A DNA stretch of 64,000 bases from Eurosta solidaginis (taxonomy: Eukaryota > Arthropoda > Insecta > Diptera > Tephritidae), in NCBI RefSeq assembly GCF_040869045.1, contig NC_090319.1, forward strand, positions 363,585,739 to 363,649,738, written 5' to 3'. The notes beneath the pieces were generated by a model that saw nothing but the letters and a program-made list of their open reading frames with translations, had not been told where the DNA came from and did not search any database. This document shows, piece by piece, positions 44,641 to 57,049 of the stretch. Position 1 is the stretch's first letter. The number at the start of each line of letters is the position of its first letter. A program made the position numbers and the translations under genes.

Positions 44641-44779
44641 CATGCTTGGATGTGGAAATATATAAACATTTGTTTTTGTAACTTAATCATGTTAGATCCG
44701 CTGGACGGATTAAAATATCCAATAGCATCGCCGATAATATATTGACCGTACCCAACACTTCGGCTCTTCCACAGAATAG

Positions 44780-46290
44780 TTCTTTAAATTGGTATAGCCA
44801 GCCGCCTCCCAGTCGGAAGAATTATTCTGGTTTAGTTTGATAAAAATTTTGGAATCATTTCGAGGCTACTTCGGTATCAATTTTGGGATCATATAGGGAC
44901 ATTCTGGTATAAATTCAGGACTGCAAATGATAAAAATTTCGAGATTCGGACAGTTTTCGACAATATCGCTGCATCCCTTCGTTTCAAGTAAATGTTGTTT
45001 AATTATGATTTTGGGATGACTTCAGCATAATATCCGGATATTTTCTGGAAAATTTCAGGTCTTTTTAAAACAACTTCGGAATTGTTTTCGCGATTTTGTG
45101 ACCATTACATTTTAGCTTCGGATCCTAATTATTGGGAATAAAATCTGCACTTTTTTGGGAGCCATCCGCCTTCCAGGCGGAACGATTATTCTGCCTTATT
45201 CTGAGAGCATTTTGGGATCATTTCGAGTGTGCTTTGCTATTTTTTTGATGGGAAAACGCAAACAAAGTTTTTATTTTTTCATAGAGTTCCACTATAGAAA
45301 TGCGAATCAAAGCATATATATTTTAATGTTTCTGAGTATTCTCTAAATGTGAGCATAATCCTCTCAGTTGGTTACGATGGCATAGCGAAAAATCTAAAAA
45401 AGTAAAAATTTTGATTTGAGTCAATTTCCAATAAAACGAGTGATATGAGAACTATTTCGCGGAAAATTAGAGACTGTCTCCTTATTATTTCGAGACTCGG
45501 ATTGGTTTCAAGTAAATGTTGAGGCCTTTTAGTTATGATAACAACTTTAGGATTATATCGAAATAGTTTGTGGGATGTTTCAGATTTTTCAAGATAATTT
45601 CGGAATTGTTTTCGGGATGCCTTCGATATAATTTCGGGTGAGTTTCGGGTCACTATGGATCAAATTTTTACTATATCTGAATCGATTTCAGGATTGTTTC
45701 GGGAAAATTTGTGCATTACGTTAGGTATTGTTTCGGAACTATTTCGGGATCATATCGATAATAATTGGACAACATTTCGAATCATTTCAGAACTATTTCG
45801 GTAATATTGCTTTGAGCATAACAGTTTAAAATCCCTTTTGTGATAGTTTCAGGACTATTTCGTGACCATTACGAGATGATTTCAGTTTGGGTTCCGAAAC
45901 GTTGGGGATAAAATCCGTAATATGTCGTGATTGCTTTCGGAATCATTTCCAGATAGTCTTAGGACTGCTTTGGGTATAACTTCGAGACTACGTTGGGATC
46001 ATTGCGAGAGTATTTTGTAAACGTTTCGGAGTGATTTTATGACTGGTTCGGAATGATTTCGTGAATACTTTGGGCAACTTTGTTGAAGGTTTTCTTTCGG
46101 GCTCATTTCAAGACTGTTTGGAAATCGCGTGAGGAAAATTTTGGGATTATTATGAAATCATTTCGAAATGGTTTTCAGATTTGTTTAATAAAAACTTGGA
46201 ACTATCTCTGAACTATCTCTGGGATTGTTTTTACCTCAGTTCTGGCATCCGACGAAGCCATTTCGAGATTCTTTTCGGTTTCGTAAATCA
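44780..46290 (-). repeat. Degenerate minisatellite, 'GGATCATTTCGGG' strand
   Basis: About 1.5 kb of variable 18-25 bp units such as TTTCGGGATCATTTCGAG, GGAACTATTTCGGGATC, GGATTGTTTCGG. It is the complement of the family at 18305-19275. A longer duplication is visible: GCCGCCTCCCAGTCGGAAGA at 44799 against GCCATCCGCCTTCCAGGCGG near 45161, each followed by GATTATTCTG-like and TTTTGG-ATCATTTCGAG. ORFs here are artefacts. Confidence 0.7.
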
Positions 46291-46379
46291 AAAACCATTT
46301 ATAATAGTTGTAAAAGCGTATCTCTTTAAAATTTTGGAAGCAATATCTCACAAATCAAATAAACTGTACGGCTGAGCGA

Positions 46380-47700
46380 CAGAAAAAATATTTTATAAAG
46401 GCGGAGTTTTGCCGGTTAAGATAAAATCCTGGTACTTTTATTAAAATTCTCAAAAGCACTAATCTGAAGTTACGATGGATAATTCTTTTTAACTGTTCTA
46501 AATTTGTACGGCTCCAAAAACCTTTGAATATTTCAGGGAAATCCCTGATGCACCATCCATTGGCAGTTGTTGAGTTGGCATGGAAAGCCCCATATACATA
46601 TAACGGCGCTGTATAACGTCCACCATTCACGTGACCATAAATATGCCTTGTTTTGTTTTCTGTGCAGAGCGAAAAGATACAGTTGAGTGATTTTGTTGTC
46701 AGGAAAATTGGCAAGAAGAGACTCCAAGTGGTCTACTGGCACTCACCCCCAGCGTCATAGCTGCTAGAAGCATAGCGTTTTGCTAGTTAGCTTCAGTCAA
46801 TGGTTCAGTTTACGAATTTGTACCACCTTAAGTTTGGCTGGCTTTGCTTTGGCTCATTACCGTGAACTGTGGACGCATAAAAAAGCTGCTGGTTTATTTT
46901 GTTTAGGTTCGCTGGCTGCAAGTGAGTGTTGCTTTTACTACCCCACTCTATCTGCAAACCCTGTGCATACATTTGTTGTTGTTACCTAAAACAATGTTAG
47001 GCCAATGGAAATTTAAATTTTTATTTTCTTTTTGCTATCCCATTTTACATTTCTATTGCTGCGTTATTTCTGTTTTTTAAATATACAGTTTTTTTCCTCG
47101 GGATTTTCTAGGATTACGTTAAAATGTTTGTCAATGAATTTTCATTGCTCTTGTTTTAAGCTTTGTATGCTAATACACTGGCATCATCAGCTTCAGGCTT
47201 TGAGTTAGTCGCATATTTTTATATAGCAGAAGGTTTGTACAAATATTGTATTGTATCCCCCACCTTCAACTGCCAGCAGGTTTCAGGAACTTTGCTGCAT
47301 ATCTAAAACGGCAGGACGCATCTGTTGCTTTTGTTATCATTTCTCTTCGTTGCTATGCCAGGGCTCTTGTTACATATTTGGCTGGATTTATGCTGAAAAA
47401 ATATTTTCTATATTTGCTAATTTTTTGGTTTACTTTTGAATTTAAGTACGATTAAATTTAGTTTGTTTGTGGTTATGCGGAAGTTATTCATGTAAATACC
47501 TCAGTCGGGATAAAATGTGATAGTGATGAAGCATAAATCGTAATTTATATTTGCTGGAATTCAATGAAAATGTTTCAGTAAGCTCTTTGAGGTTTATCTA
47601 TTAAAATTAGTTGTAAATGTTATACGGGTGTTTTGAGTAAGTGAGTTTGCATGATTTCAATTAACAAATATTTATAAAAACCCGCTTAGTTCGAAGCTAC
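46380..47700. other. No gene recognised
   Basis: A 119-codon minus-strand frame (46355-46714) and plus-strand frames near 46780 and 47246 show no recognisable family. The region may contain old unique DNA. Confidence 0.35.
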
Positions 47701-47715
47701 ATAGTGAGAAGGTAT

Positions 47716-48182
47716 TGTAACGAAATTTGGGGAATTCTAACTATTATGCACCTTCTGCGAACGTTCGAATCGCTAAACTGTTGAATAAATCTATCCAATA
47801 TTCAGTATTGCAAACTGGTCTTTATTTAAATTACTTTGGGAATAGTATTTCACAATTATACTTCACAACCAATAGCGTGCTTAAATCAAAACTGATTAGT
47901 TATTACTCAGCGTGCGCTGCTTTTATACTCACGGTTTCCTCGTTCAACCATTTTTTCAAAAGTCTAGTAATTTCGCGAACTTCATGCTTGGTTACAAGCT
48001 ATATACACGTATATTTGTAGTTTGTAGCCATATGCGTGTGTATGTGTGAGTAACTACTTCGGCCGATGACTACATATTTTTATGTGTGAGATATCTCTTC
48101 GTCGCCTTCTACATAAAAGTGGCTGCTTTATTGCTGTGGTGCATTTATTTAGTAGCAGCTTAATGATGCTAATATTCGCCAC
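47716..48182 (+). repeat. Solo LTR, gypsy-type, copy 3
   Basis: About 467 bp from TGTAACGAAATTTGGGG to AATATTCGCCAC. Shares CTGTTGAATAAATC, CAATATTCAGTATTGCAAA, GCGTGCTTAAATC and CTTTTATACT blocks with copies 1 and 2. A left GTAT is present, but no matching right duplication is readable. Confidence 0.6.
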
Positions 48183-48479
48183 TTAAAACTAGGCAACCAA
48201 TTTTCTTTAATTTGGTGGGAGCTTTACTATGAACTTAATCTTAAAATTTTACATAAAACCGATACTTTTTTGAAATGCCCAATAAGTATATCATAAAATG
48301 AATAAATCATTAAATTAATTAAAAGCACACAACAATGACCCACTCGCCTAGTTGTACAAAGATTGCCATCACTGTATGCAAAAGCTACTTAATGCTGAAA
48401 GCGGAAACATTAAGTCGCATTTATGTGTGAAAATGCGCTCAAAATGCTAAATGCGGACTGAGCATTTAACAGTCTCTCA

Positions 48480-48640
48480 GCTGGGAGTGAGGGTAAGGTT
48501 GAGGGTGTTTGTGCGGGAAGATAGAGTGATAAAAGAAGAGCGGGGATAGAGGGCGAGTAATAAGAGGGGAGAGACAGGTAACTGCAAGAGGAAGTGATAG
48601 AGGTGTAAGAATAGAGTGAAGAAGTAGTAGAAGTGGACAG
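48480..48640 (+). repeat. Polypurine tract
   Basis: Strong purine strand bias (GGGAGTGAGGGTAAGG, GAAGAGCGGGGATAGAGGG). Related in composition to 36455-36690. Confidence 0.55.
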
Positions 48641-48649
48641 GAATATATT

Positions 48650-50950
48650 ATGGTCGAAGGGATACAAATTAAACAAAATTAGATTGAGATGTAAAATTTA
48701 CACATTTCATGCCTGGAAAGTTTTTTGAATTTTGTAGCCAAGATACTGAGAGGTCAGGATAACATCTAATGGATATCGGCATAATTAGTTAACGCTTAAC
48801 TGCCTAGATAATTTTAGTCGTTGCGTAGTATGTTACTATATTGGGTATCCACGTAAGCTCATATCAGTTTGTCCGTTTAAAAATTAAATGTATCTAGCGT
48901 AGTTTTTGTTAACATTGTTTTGTTTTTGTTAACAATGTTAAAAGTATAAATGTGAAAACCCAAATTCCTTTTTGTCAAAAGGTTAGGAATTTACTCAGCG
49001 AACTCAGAGTTGCGTAGAAGTCCTACCTCATATACTACTGTATACACTGCATACACGTTAATTCGTTTATGTTACTTGACTCACACACACACCGCGGTTG
49101 GCAGTTTTAACTAGTCGGAATTGTAGGCAGACGGGCAGAAGATAACGAAATCGCCGGTCAAGATAAAATCAGAAACAAGGGGGTAAAGGAGAAGTTGGTG
49201 CCAAAGATTACCGGAGAAATTTGAATCAGTAAGCCGGTGCCAAAATAACCGATAGATCTTTAAAACGGCTAATCGGTGCGTGGTTGGCGGATGGTTAATA
49301 GCAAAACAGGTAGTGCTAGACAGCTAGTTACCAGTAGATGTAGAACGGCCTACAATATCGTATATGGAAGTGCCTCATGAGCTGATGTTCGAAATTTGAA
49401 GTACAGACCACTTGCCATCGAAACCTCTTTTTTAGGCGCAGATATTTGTATTTAAATAGGTATTGAAAAACTATTTGAGAACTTTGCGCACATAATATAC
49501 GACTGCTTCGTAAAAAAATACCTCTGCCAGACCCGTTCATAATTTGCTCAATACTGCACTGGTCACACCAAAAATTGAAACTGTGGCTGTGTTCGTGAGA
49601 GCGCGATGATAGCACCAATCGAAACTTCAGTCGATGTTGTTACACCGCTTGCTTAGCAACTAATAAACAAAAGAGAATAAGAATATGTGTGAAGTGAGCG
49701 CAAATAATTATTTCACTAGTTGGCGACCACTAATCTAAGGCCATACTCGCCCATGAGCTCTCCGCCGAGTAGTGCTTGCGCTATCCGCTAAGTACGTGCG
49801 TTTATCACTAAACGAGTCATCAGTCTCCAATGTTAAGCTTGTAAACTCTGTGCCTCTTGAGCTCTCAGTTTCGCTATCGCCTGTCTTTAGCCCGAGTTAA
49901 AGTTGGCATAGTCATAATGCCATAGTCATAACCATATTTTTACTTATCCATATAAAATTGGCATCAGTTATTGGTGCCTTGACCTAAAAATTGTGAAAAT
50001 TTCATAGAAATGAAGAAAACGCAGAAAACTGCAAATATATACCACAAAAAATATGTCTCTTAGTCAAAACGTGTCCAAAACTATAAATAAAAGCTACAAA
50101 AAGTTATTAAATTCTCCAACTCAAATATTTTTAGGTTATGGATATGGCGAAAAACCAAAAACCAATTGGTTGGCTATGATATGGTTATGGCTTTAGCGTT
50201 ATGGTATGGCACCATTAATAGATTACATTGATTTCCATTAGGTTGGTTTGATCAGCTGTTGTATCTGGTTATGGTTAAGTCACCATTAACTGGCCCTTTT
50301 AGCAGATATATCTACTTAACTTCCCGATGTGGTGACTTGCATGCATAGGATTGAAATTGTAGTACGCTGGCGACTGTAGTTGACCTTTTTCGGTTGCTCA
50401 CTTGTGGAGTGCGTAGGCCTACACTGTCGTCCTTAGCAAAAAGGTAGCGAAATACACGCTTTAGGGAATAAATGCGTTTATAATTTAATAATTACCATTT
50501 AAAGAACAAACAATGAAATGACTTAAATTTACCCCCAAAAAAATCAGTTTCCTGAGATCACGTTTTAGACCCAAATATTTTTTGATAAGTACGGTATAGA
50601 TAAAGATTTTTTTAGTAACAAGTTTGCTCACAACGGCTTTAGGTCGTATTAAGTTTTACCACTGGCCACCCCATCAGTGGCACTCCTGTAGAAGTTCATA
50701 ACATTTGAACTTAAAGAACTGTACTGTGTATCATTGATATTGAAATTCGTGCGAACGTAAAGTAAAGGCAAGCGTAAGCTTAGTTTTTAGAGTTTTATGA
50801 GTAGGCGTAGTATATGAGATTGTTATGCCTTATGGGGGCACTCAGAATCTAAGCGTGCACTGTAGCGTTACGTGGCTACAATGTAGCCTATGTTGTAAGT
50901 GTTGACGGTTTGTCATAAGTTTGTTATCCAAGTGTTATGGGTGTGTTATC
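48650..50950. other. No gene recognised
   Basis: Mostly unique-looking AT-rich DNA. Around 49910-50290, CATAGTCATAACCATA and ATGGTTATGG repeat in opposite orientation, hinting at a small inverted-repeat element whose ends I cannot define. Confidence 0.35.
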
Positions 50951-50959
50951 CATTTCTTG

Positions 50960-51350
50960 TAGGCATTATATTGGTTTGTTATCGATTTTTTATCGAAAAA
51001 TTATCGATTTGCAATCAAAAGCTTATCGATTTGATATTGAGAGATTTTTTATTTCTTATCGCAGTATTACCAATAGTTTAAGCAATGTTATAGATTCGTT
51101 ATCGACGACTCATACTTGTGTTATGAAACAGATACCAATACAACTTGAATATAAAATCAATAAGACATATGTAACCCATCAGCAATAAGCCGATAAGAAA
51201 CCGATACGAAGCCCATGACTGGTAACTTGGAGATGACAAGCCGATGACAAAGCGATAACTCTGAGCAAAATACATCGCTATCGATTTTAAGCCGACAATA
51301 AAGCAATGGTTTGACGGTATCGGATGCTACCGATAAGAGGTTGGCGATCT
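50960..51350. repeat. Second CGATAA/TATCGAT cluster
   Basis: TTATCGATTTTTTATCG, ATTATCGATTTGCAATC, GCTTATCGATTTG, then the complementary AGCCGATAAGAAACCGATA and CTACCGATAAG. It switches strand near 51120, similar to the cluster at 5090-5760. Confidence 0.5.
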
Positions 51351-51359
51351 GAAAGCTTC

Positions 51360-52700
51360 CTCTGTTGTATTTTGACTTCAACCATTATGCGAGCTCTTGT
51401 TAATTTAAAAACACTTGTTTTCTAGAGGTTTGCATGTATGTATGTGCATTTCCACATCGAGATTCATGTAAACTTGTTACTTATGCCTTTTTGGATATGT
51501 AAATGTTATGATTATCTGCCCTTTTATACATATTGATACTTCCTTGAAGAATACACTGAAGTAAGTTTCTTCAAGTCGTCTTTAATAGCATGACATGGAA
51601 AGCAAAACTCGAAGATAGTAAAGAAGACTACCTTAACAATTTATATCAATTACCCTGATTGTATTTCAATCATGCAAATCAGTACATTATGACATCTCTT
51701 TTTTCAGATCATTTTCGAAATGTGAATTTGAAGCATTGTGCGTCCTGATTCGCACGGATGTCAAGGCTTCAATTGTGATTAATGCAAAATCAATACTCAT
51801 CGTTATGTAAATGAGGTAAAAATTTTATTTGGCATACTTTTTAATGATTTCGCAATTTTTGTCTTTTTCATTTTGTTGTCATTTGAGACCTAAATACATA
51901 TCTTTGTATATGTATGTGTAGTACATACATATATGTGTGTATGTATTTTCTGGCTGAAATGGTTCCCAAATTTACGCCTCTCAAGGCATTGGGGACAATG
52001 CGCAGTGCTCTTGCAATTTTAATAATGAGCAAAACTTTGCTCTCATTATTCAGTCGCGTTTAAACTCCAGTAGGTCTTGTTATATTCATCCCCCATTAAT
52101 ATAATGAAGATTATCATGTTTTCCACAATTGGTAAAACCTATCACATACAACTACAGGAGTAATTTTAAATGTTCTTTAAATTTCTTTATTCTATTATAA
52201 GTTTCGTTAACTATTTCCCTGTGTTTCCCTTCTCCTTCGACATCACCTGACCACAAATTAAAAGTGCTACACCGATGGCCAACGCCAATTGAAAATTTAA
52301 ATGGTAAATTTATCTGCACTTAAAGTGTTCGGTTACACTTGTCCAAAGGTGTCAACGTTAACAAATACCTCAATTTTACATACGGCATTTGTCACACAAA
52401 CCTGCATACAACATGCGTACTTCTACATATTTGTTAGTGTATATCTCGTACCATTTGGTAAGGGCCACAAGAAAAGTCGAACGCGTAGTTGACAATATTA
52501 ATAAATTGTTTGTGGGTATGTTGTATAGAGGAGAGGGTAAGAGACTATAAAAATTCCTCATAGGAAATCGTTTGACGTAATCAAGTTTAAGAGATTTCGA
52601 GAATCATACAGACATTCGACAGGAATACTTATATAGTTTCTCTACATTTGTGTAATTTATTATATTCTTTTTAAATGTTTCATTCAACCCTCTTGATTCA
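51360..52700. other. No gene recognised
   Basis: AT-rich DNA with a GTATATGTATGTGTA tract near 51906. No supported frame. Confidence 0.4.
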
Positions 52701-52729
52701 GGTTAGGTTAGGTGGTTGTTGCCATGTAC

Positions 52730-53640
52730 AGTAAAATAACGGTGACGTAGATATAGCTACTTAGAGAATCGTTGGGTAGCAACGATAAAGTTCCGAATGA
52801 TGCCGATCTCAACCTTGGATAAATCCTCGAGAGATCCAAGTGAGTCGCGACCGAAGTACTTTCGCCTAGTTCTGGCAAGAGCTGGGCAATTAAGCATGAT
52901 TTGATGACTCCAACTCATCATCTTCCATACAGCTGCAGCAGGATGGAGTTTCTAGTATACTGAGATGTACTGCATGGATACCCATGGGACAGTGCCCTGT
53001 CAGAACCCCAAGGACCATTGATAGGTGAACCCAATTATTTCGGCAGAGCTCCTGCCATCAACTTTCGGCCTGAAGGATTTTGCTACCCTGCAAGAGGTGG
53101 TGTCCGCCCAATGTTTGCTGAGCTGATTCGAGGCCCAGCTATGGAGGAGCAAACCACAGGTGGCCAGCGGAATCCCGAAATCCCAAATCCCTACAGCCAC
53201 ATCCACTTGACAGCTGCCCGGGATATCACTATGGTCTGGGAACCAGATAATCTTAATTATAAAATAGTTCGATACAATCGCAAGCGAGGTCAGGCATTCC
53301 CACACCACACTCAATCGCACTGTAGTTGACCTCAAGGCCTTGATAGCCGCTTGGCTATCAGAGTAGATGTTGAATTCCCTAACCGGAGTAGCACTGCATA
53401 GTATTTCATCCACCGCACTATTAATCGCAGCAACTCTAGCTTGGAATACACTGCAGTTATCAGCCAACTTAAACTTGCTGCTTATATTTAGCTCTTGACA
53501 AAAGACCCCACCAACCTTTCCGTCCAACTTCGACCCATCCGTGCACAATTTAACAGGTTCCGTGCCCCATATGATTCCTCTTCCCCACTCCTCTCTCGGG
53601 GGAGTAACTGGGGTGAAGGTTATAAAGGTTGACTATTGTA
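52730..53640 (-). pseudogene. LOA/I-like LINE: RNase H and C-terminal Cys/His block
   Basis: The open frame 53000-53548 begins LCTDGSKLDGKVGGVF (first RNase H Asp), then CSVFQARVAAINSA and FNIYSDSQAAIKAL (catalytic Asp), and IIWFPDHSDIPG, where glycine-histidine of the usual PGHSDIPGN is altered to DH. The glutamate of the EV-A-I block is replaced by arginine (QARVAAI), so even the isolated domain would be impaired. Further left, in other frames, VLTGHCPMGIHAV, LETPSCCSCMEDDELESSNH and CPALARTRRKYFG form the C-terminal Cys/His block. 5' truncation and frameshifts make it dead. Confidence 0.7.
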
Positions 53641-54484
53641 TGCCGATAACTGCTCCCTATACAACCTATCTCTCCTCCTTACTTGTCTACTTTTTTCAGC
53701 TTTGACATTTTTATTTTATGCAGTGAGGTATCGTTAATATTTCCAATATTATATATCATCTTATGCATAAAGGTTTATTTTTAGCATCTTCAACTGGACG
53801 CTTATCTATAAGTTATCGGAATTCCCTCATGCTAACTGAGGCATCGACTGTCAGTTAAGTCGAAAGCGAAAATGTAAACAAAGGTCAGATGTTTGTGGAT
53901 TTTTGCGATTTGTACTACAAAATATTCCCAATTATTGATTTTGCTGCGGGGGGGGGGGGGGGCACTCTGTTTTATTGAAAAAGAAAATGACAAATGAAGC
54001 TATCTAAGGAAATCCTAGCCGAAATTGTAATTCTTACTAAATTGGAGATGGTAATGACGATTGAAGTGTTATCATCTCGACGGAAAATGTAACAGGAACA
54101 CAGAAGGAGACCCTAGAGATCACATCGATAATAAGAACATGCGATTGTAACTTTAAACTCTCGCTTTCCTGTAGGGTATCTCAAATTTGTTTTGTTTCTT
54201 CCTGCTTGTCAAAATGTTTGCGACTATCTGACAGTGCGATTGTAGACCGCTTGCTAATTTTTTTTATTTACAGCGGACCTTATTTATGTATGCGTGTACA
54301 TTAGACCGATGAACAATTTTTCTTCTTCTGACAAAAACTGGACAGCCAAGCAAAAAGCGACACGATTACTTCACCTCGTCGTCACTATGTAGCTGCAATA
54401 GGATAGGCTAACCAGTACATATCATTGAGCAGCGTTTCGTCAGAAGCCCAATTAATAAGGAAAAATTAGCAGCGTTACAGTCAC

Positions 54485-54630
54485 AGCGGGCGGTCATCAC
54501 TCTTTATGGTACCCCAGTTGACCTCTAGGCCCTTGAGTTCTACAATCACAGCATCCCTAATCTTGGAAGCTTCTGTTTGGAGGATGCTAGAGTGGTCGGT
54601 AAACTTTAGGTTATGTCAGCACGGTTGAGT
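54485..54630 (-). pseudogene. Small LINE RNase H remnant
   Basis: In reverse, KFTDHSSILQTEASKIRDAV followed by IVELKGLEVNWGTI corresponds to the segment around the catalytic glutamate (L-x-D-H-x-S-V-F-Q-A-E). Only about 45 codons are recognisable. Confidence 0.5.
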
Positions 54631-55017
54631 GCCTTCCTCACACCTGTCTCGAAGAAATAAAAATACTGTAACCGGTACGGGGGACAGCTATTGACACTCA
54701 ACAGTTCTTTCCGACTAGAAAAAAAAAAATCGAAGTTCATAAGAATGCTGTACTTCCCGAAGTCATAGAGCTGATATATCTCACATGACTTTGTGTTATT
54801 AAGGTTCGGGCCACAGGCGCACTACTCGCAATGTTCGATGAATGTACATGTTCAGCATTAAATTCAAGCTAAGATCTGTGATGCCAACCAGCGTTGTCTG
54901 ATGAACGGACACACTTAGTTTGGTAATTTAGTATTGATAGCCGTATTGTAATCTTTAAGTATTTGAACCTATCCGAAAGTACCAGCAGTTCACTACCAAA
55001 CGTGAAAATTCCTCAAC

Positions 55018-55050
55018 TCGTACCCGAGATGGTCGGGATTGTCTGTCCCA
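55018..55050 (+). repeat. Tiny match to (CAA)-family retroposon
   Basis: ACCCGAGATGGTCGGGATTG matches the hairpin block of the family at 40443-40860. Nothing else of the element is visible. Confidence 0.35.
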
Positions 55051-55825
55051 TTCCACTGCGCTGCAATAGTTCTATTACAGGGCCATCTTTTTATGAATTA
55101 AACCAGACTCGATTTGACTCTTAACCTAACAATGGCCCATTCGATAGCTACAGGATTGCTTAATTCTACTTCGATATCTAAAAAGCATCCAAAGCAAACT
55201 ATTTGCCGTAGCCGTATCCGCAGACCTGCCCTTGCAATGGGCATGTAGCTATCCTGACATGTAGCGATCCTGACATGTAGAAATCCAGTCCCAGGATATA
55301 CAGATGAATCAGACACTCCAAAGTTTCAAGGGAAAAGAGCGAGAAACTAATTATTCCGAAGTTTGTGTGAGCGCTCTTATCAGCCTTAATAATATGACTT
55401 TAAGGCAATTGGCGAAAGTGGTGGTCCGCTAAGGGCAGAATATCTCCAATTAACTTTGAAGTTCCGAGGAATAATGCCATCCGCCTTTTGGGGTTTGTAA
55501 GAATTAACAAGACCGCAAGGCTTATCAAGCTTCAGTGATCCCTCGTCTAAGCCTTGTAGACTCGCTGCAGTCTTTTACGTTTTTACAACGCTATTTCACG
55601 AAACTCAGTTTCTAATTTCTATATTTTTAGTTTGGGACAGAGAAAACCCATTTTTTTAATCAGTCTAATGCACCTACGCTTTTTATACTCAGTTGAGCAG
55701 AGCTCACAGAGTATATTAAGTTTGATTGGATAACGGTTGGTTGTACATATATAAAGGAATCGAGATAGATATAGACTTCCATATATCAAAATAATCAGGA
55801 TCGAAAAAAAATTTGATTGAGCCAT

Positions 55826-55887
55826 GTCCGTCCGTCCGTCCGTCCGTCCGTCCGTCCGTCCGTCCGTCCGTCCGTCCGTCCGTCCGT
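55826..55887. repeat. (CCGT)n microsatellite inside DINE copy C
   Basis: About 15 uninterrupted units. It occupies the same relative position as the microsatellite in copies A and B. Confidence 0.95.
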
Positions 55888-57049
55888 TAACACGATAACT
55901 TGAGTAAATTTTGAGGTATCTTGATGAAATTTGGTATGTAGGTTCCTGAGCACTCATCTCAGATCGCTATTTAAAATGAACGATATCGGACTATAACCAC
56001 GCCCACTTTTTCGATATCGAAAATTTCGAAAAACCGAAAAAGTGCGATAACTCATTACAAAAGACAGATAAAGCGACAAAACTTGGTAGATGGGTTGACG
56101 TTATGACGCAGAATAGAAAATTAGTAAGATTTTGGACAATGGGCGTGGCCCCGCCCACTTTTACAAGAAGGTAATTTAAAAGTTTTGCAAGCTGTAATTT
56201 GGCAGTCGTTGAAGATATCATGATGAAATTTGGCAGGAACGTTACTACTATTACTCTATTTGTGCTAAATAAAAATTAGCAAAATTGGATTAAGAACACG
56301 CCCACTTTTTAAAAAAAAATTTTTTTAAATTAAAATTTTAACAAAAAATTTAATATCTTTACTGTATATAAGTAAATTAAGTCAAAATTCAACTCCAGTA
56401 ATGATATGATGCAACAAAATACAAAAATTAAAGAAAATTTCAAAATGGGCGTGGCTCCGCCCATTTTCATTTAGTATGTATAGAATACTTTTATTGCCAT
56501 AAGTCGAACAAAAATTTACCAATCCTTCTCAAATTTGGTAGGAGCATAGATTCTATGACGGTAACTGTTCTCTGCGAAAATGGGCGAAATTGGTGGAAGC
56601 CACGCCCAGTTTTTATACACAGTCCACCGTCTGTCCTTCCGCTCGGCCATTAACACAATAACTTGAGCAAAATCCGATATATCTTTACTAAACTTAGCCC
56701 ACGTACTTACCTGAGCTCACTTTTTCTTGGTATAAAAAATGGGCGAAATCTGACCATAACCACGCCCACTTTATCGATATCGAAAATTACGAAAAATGAA
56801 AAAAATGCCATAATTCTATACCAAATACGAAAAAAGGGATGAAACATGGTAACTGGATTGGTTTGTTGACGCAAAATATAACTTTGGAAAAATCTTTGTA
56901 AAATGGGTGTGACACCTACCATATTAAGTAGAAGAAAATGAAAAAGTTCTACAAGGCGAAATCAACAGCCCTTGGAATCTTGGCAGGAATACTGTTAGTG
57001 GTATTGCATATATAAATAAATTAGCAGTACCCGACAGATGATTTTCTGG

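Noticed and set aside
46355..46714. 119-codon minus-strand frame
   Set aside because: No motif, no splice context, no repeat relationship seen; not enough support.
49910..50290. Possible inverted-repeat element with CATAACCATA/ATGGTTATGG
   Set aside because: Ends and duplication could not be defined; mentioned only in the gap entry.
53949..53962. 14-base G run
   Set aside because: Simple homopolymer; possible sequencing or assembly artefact; not interpreted.
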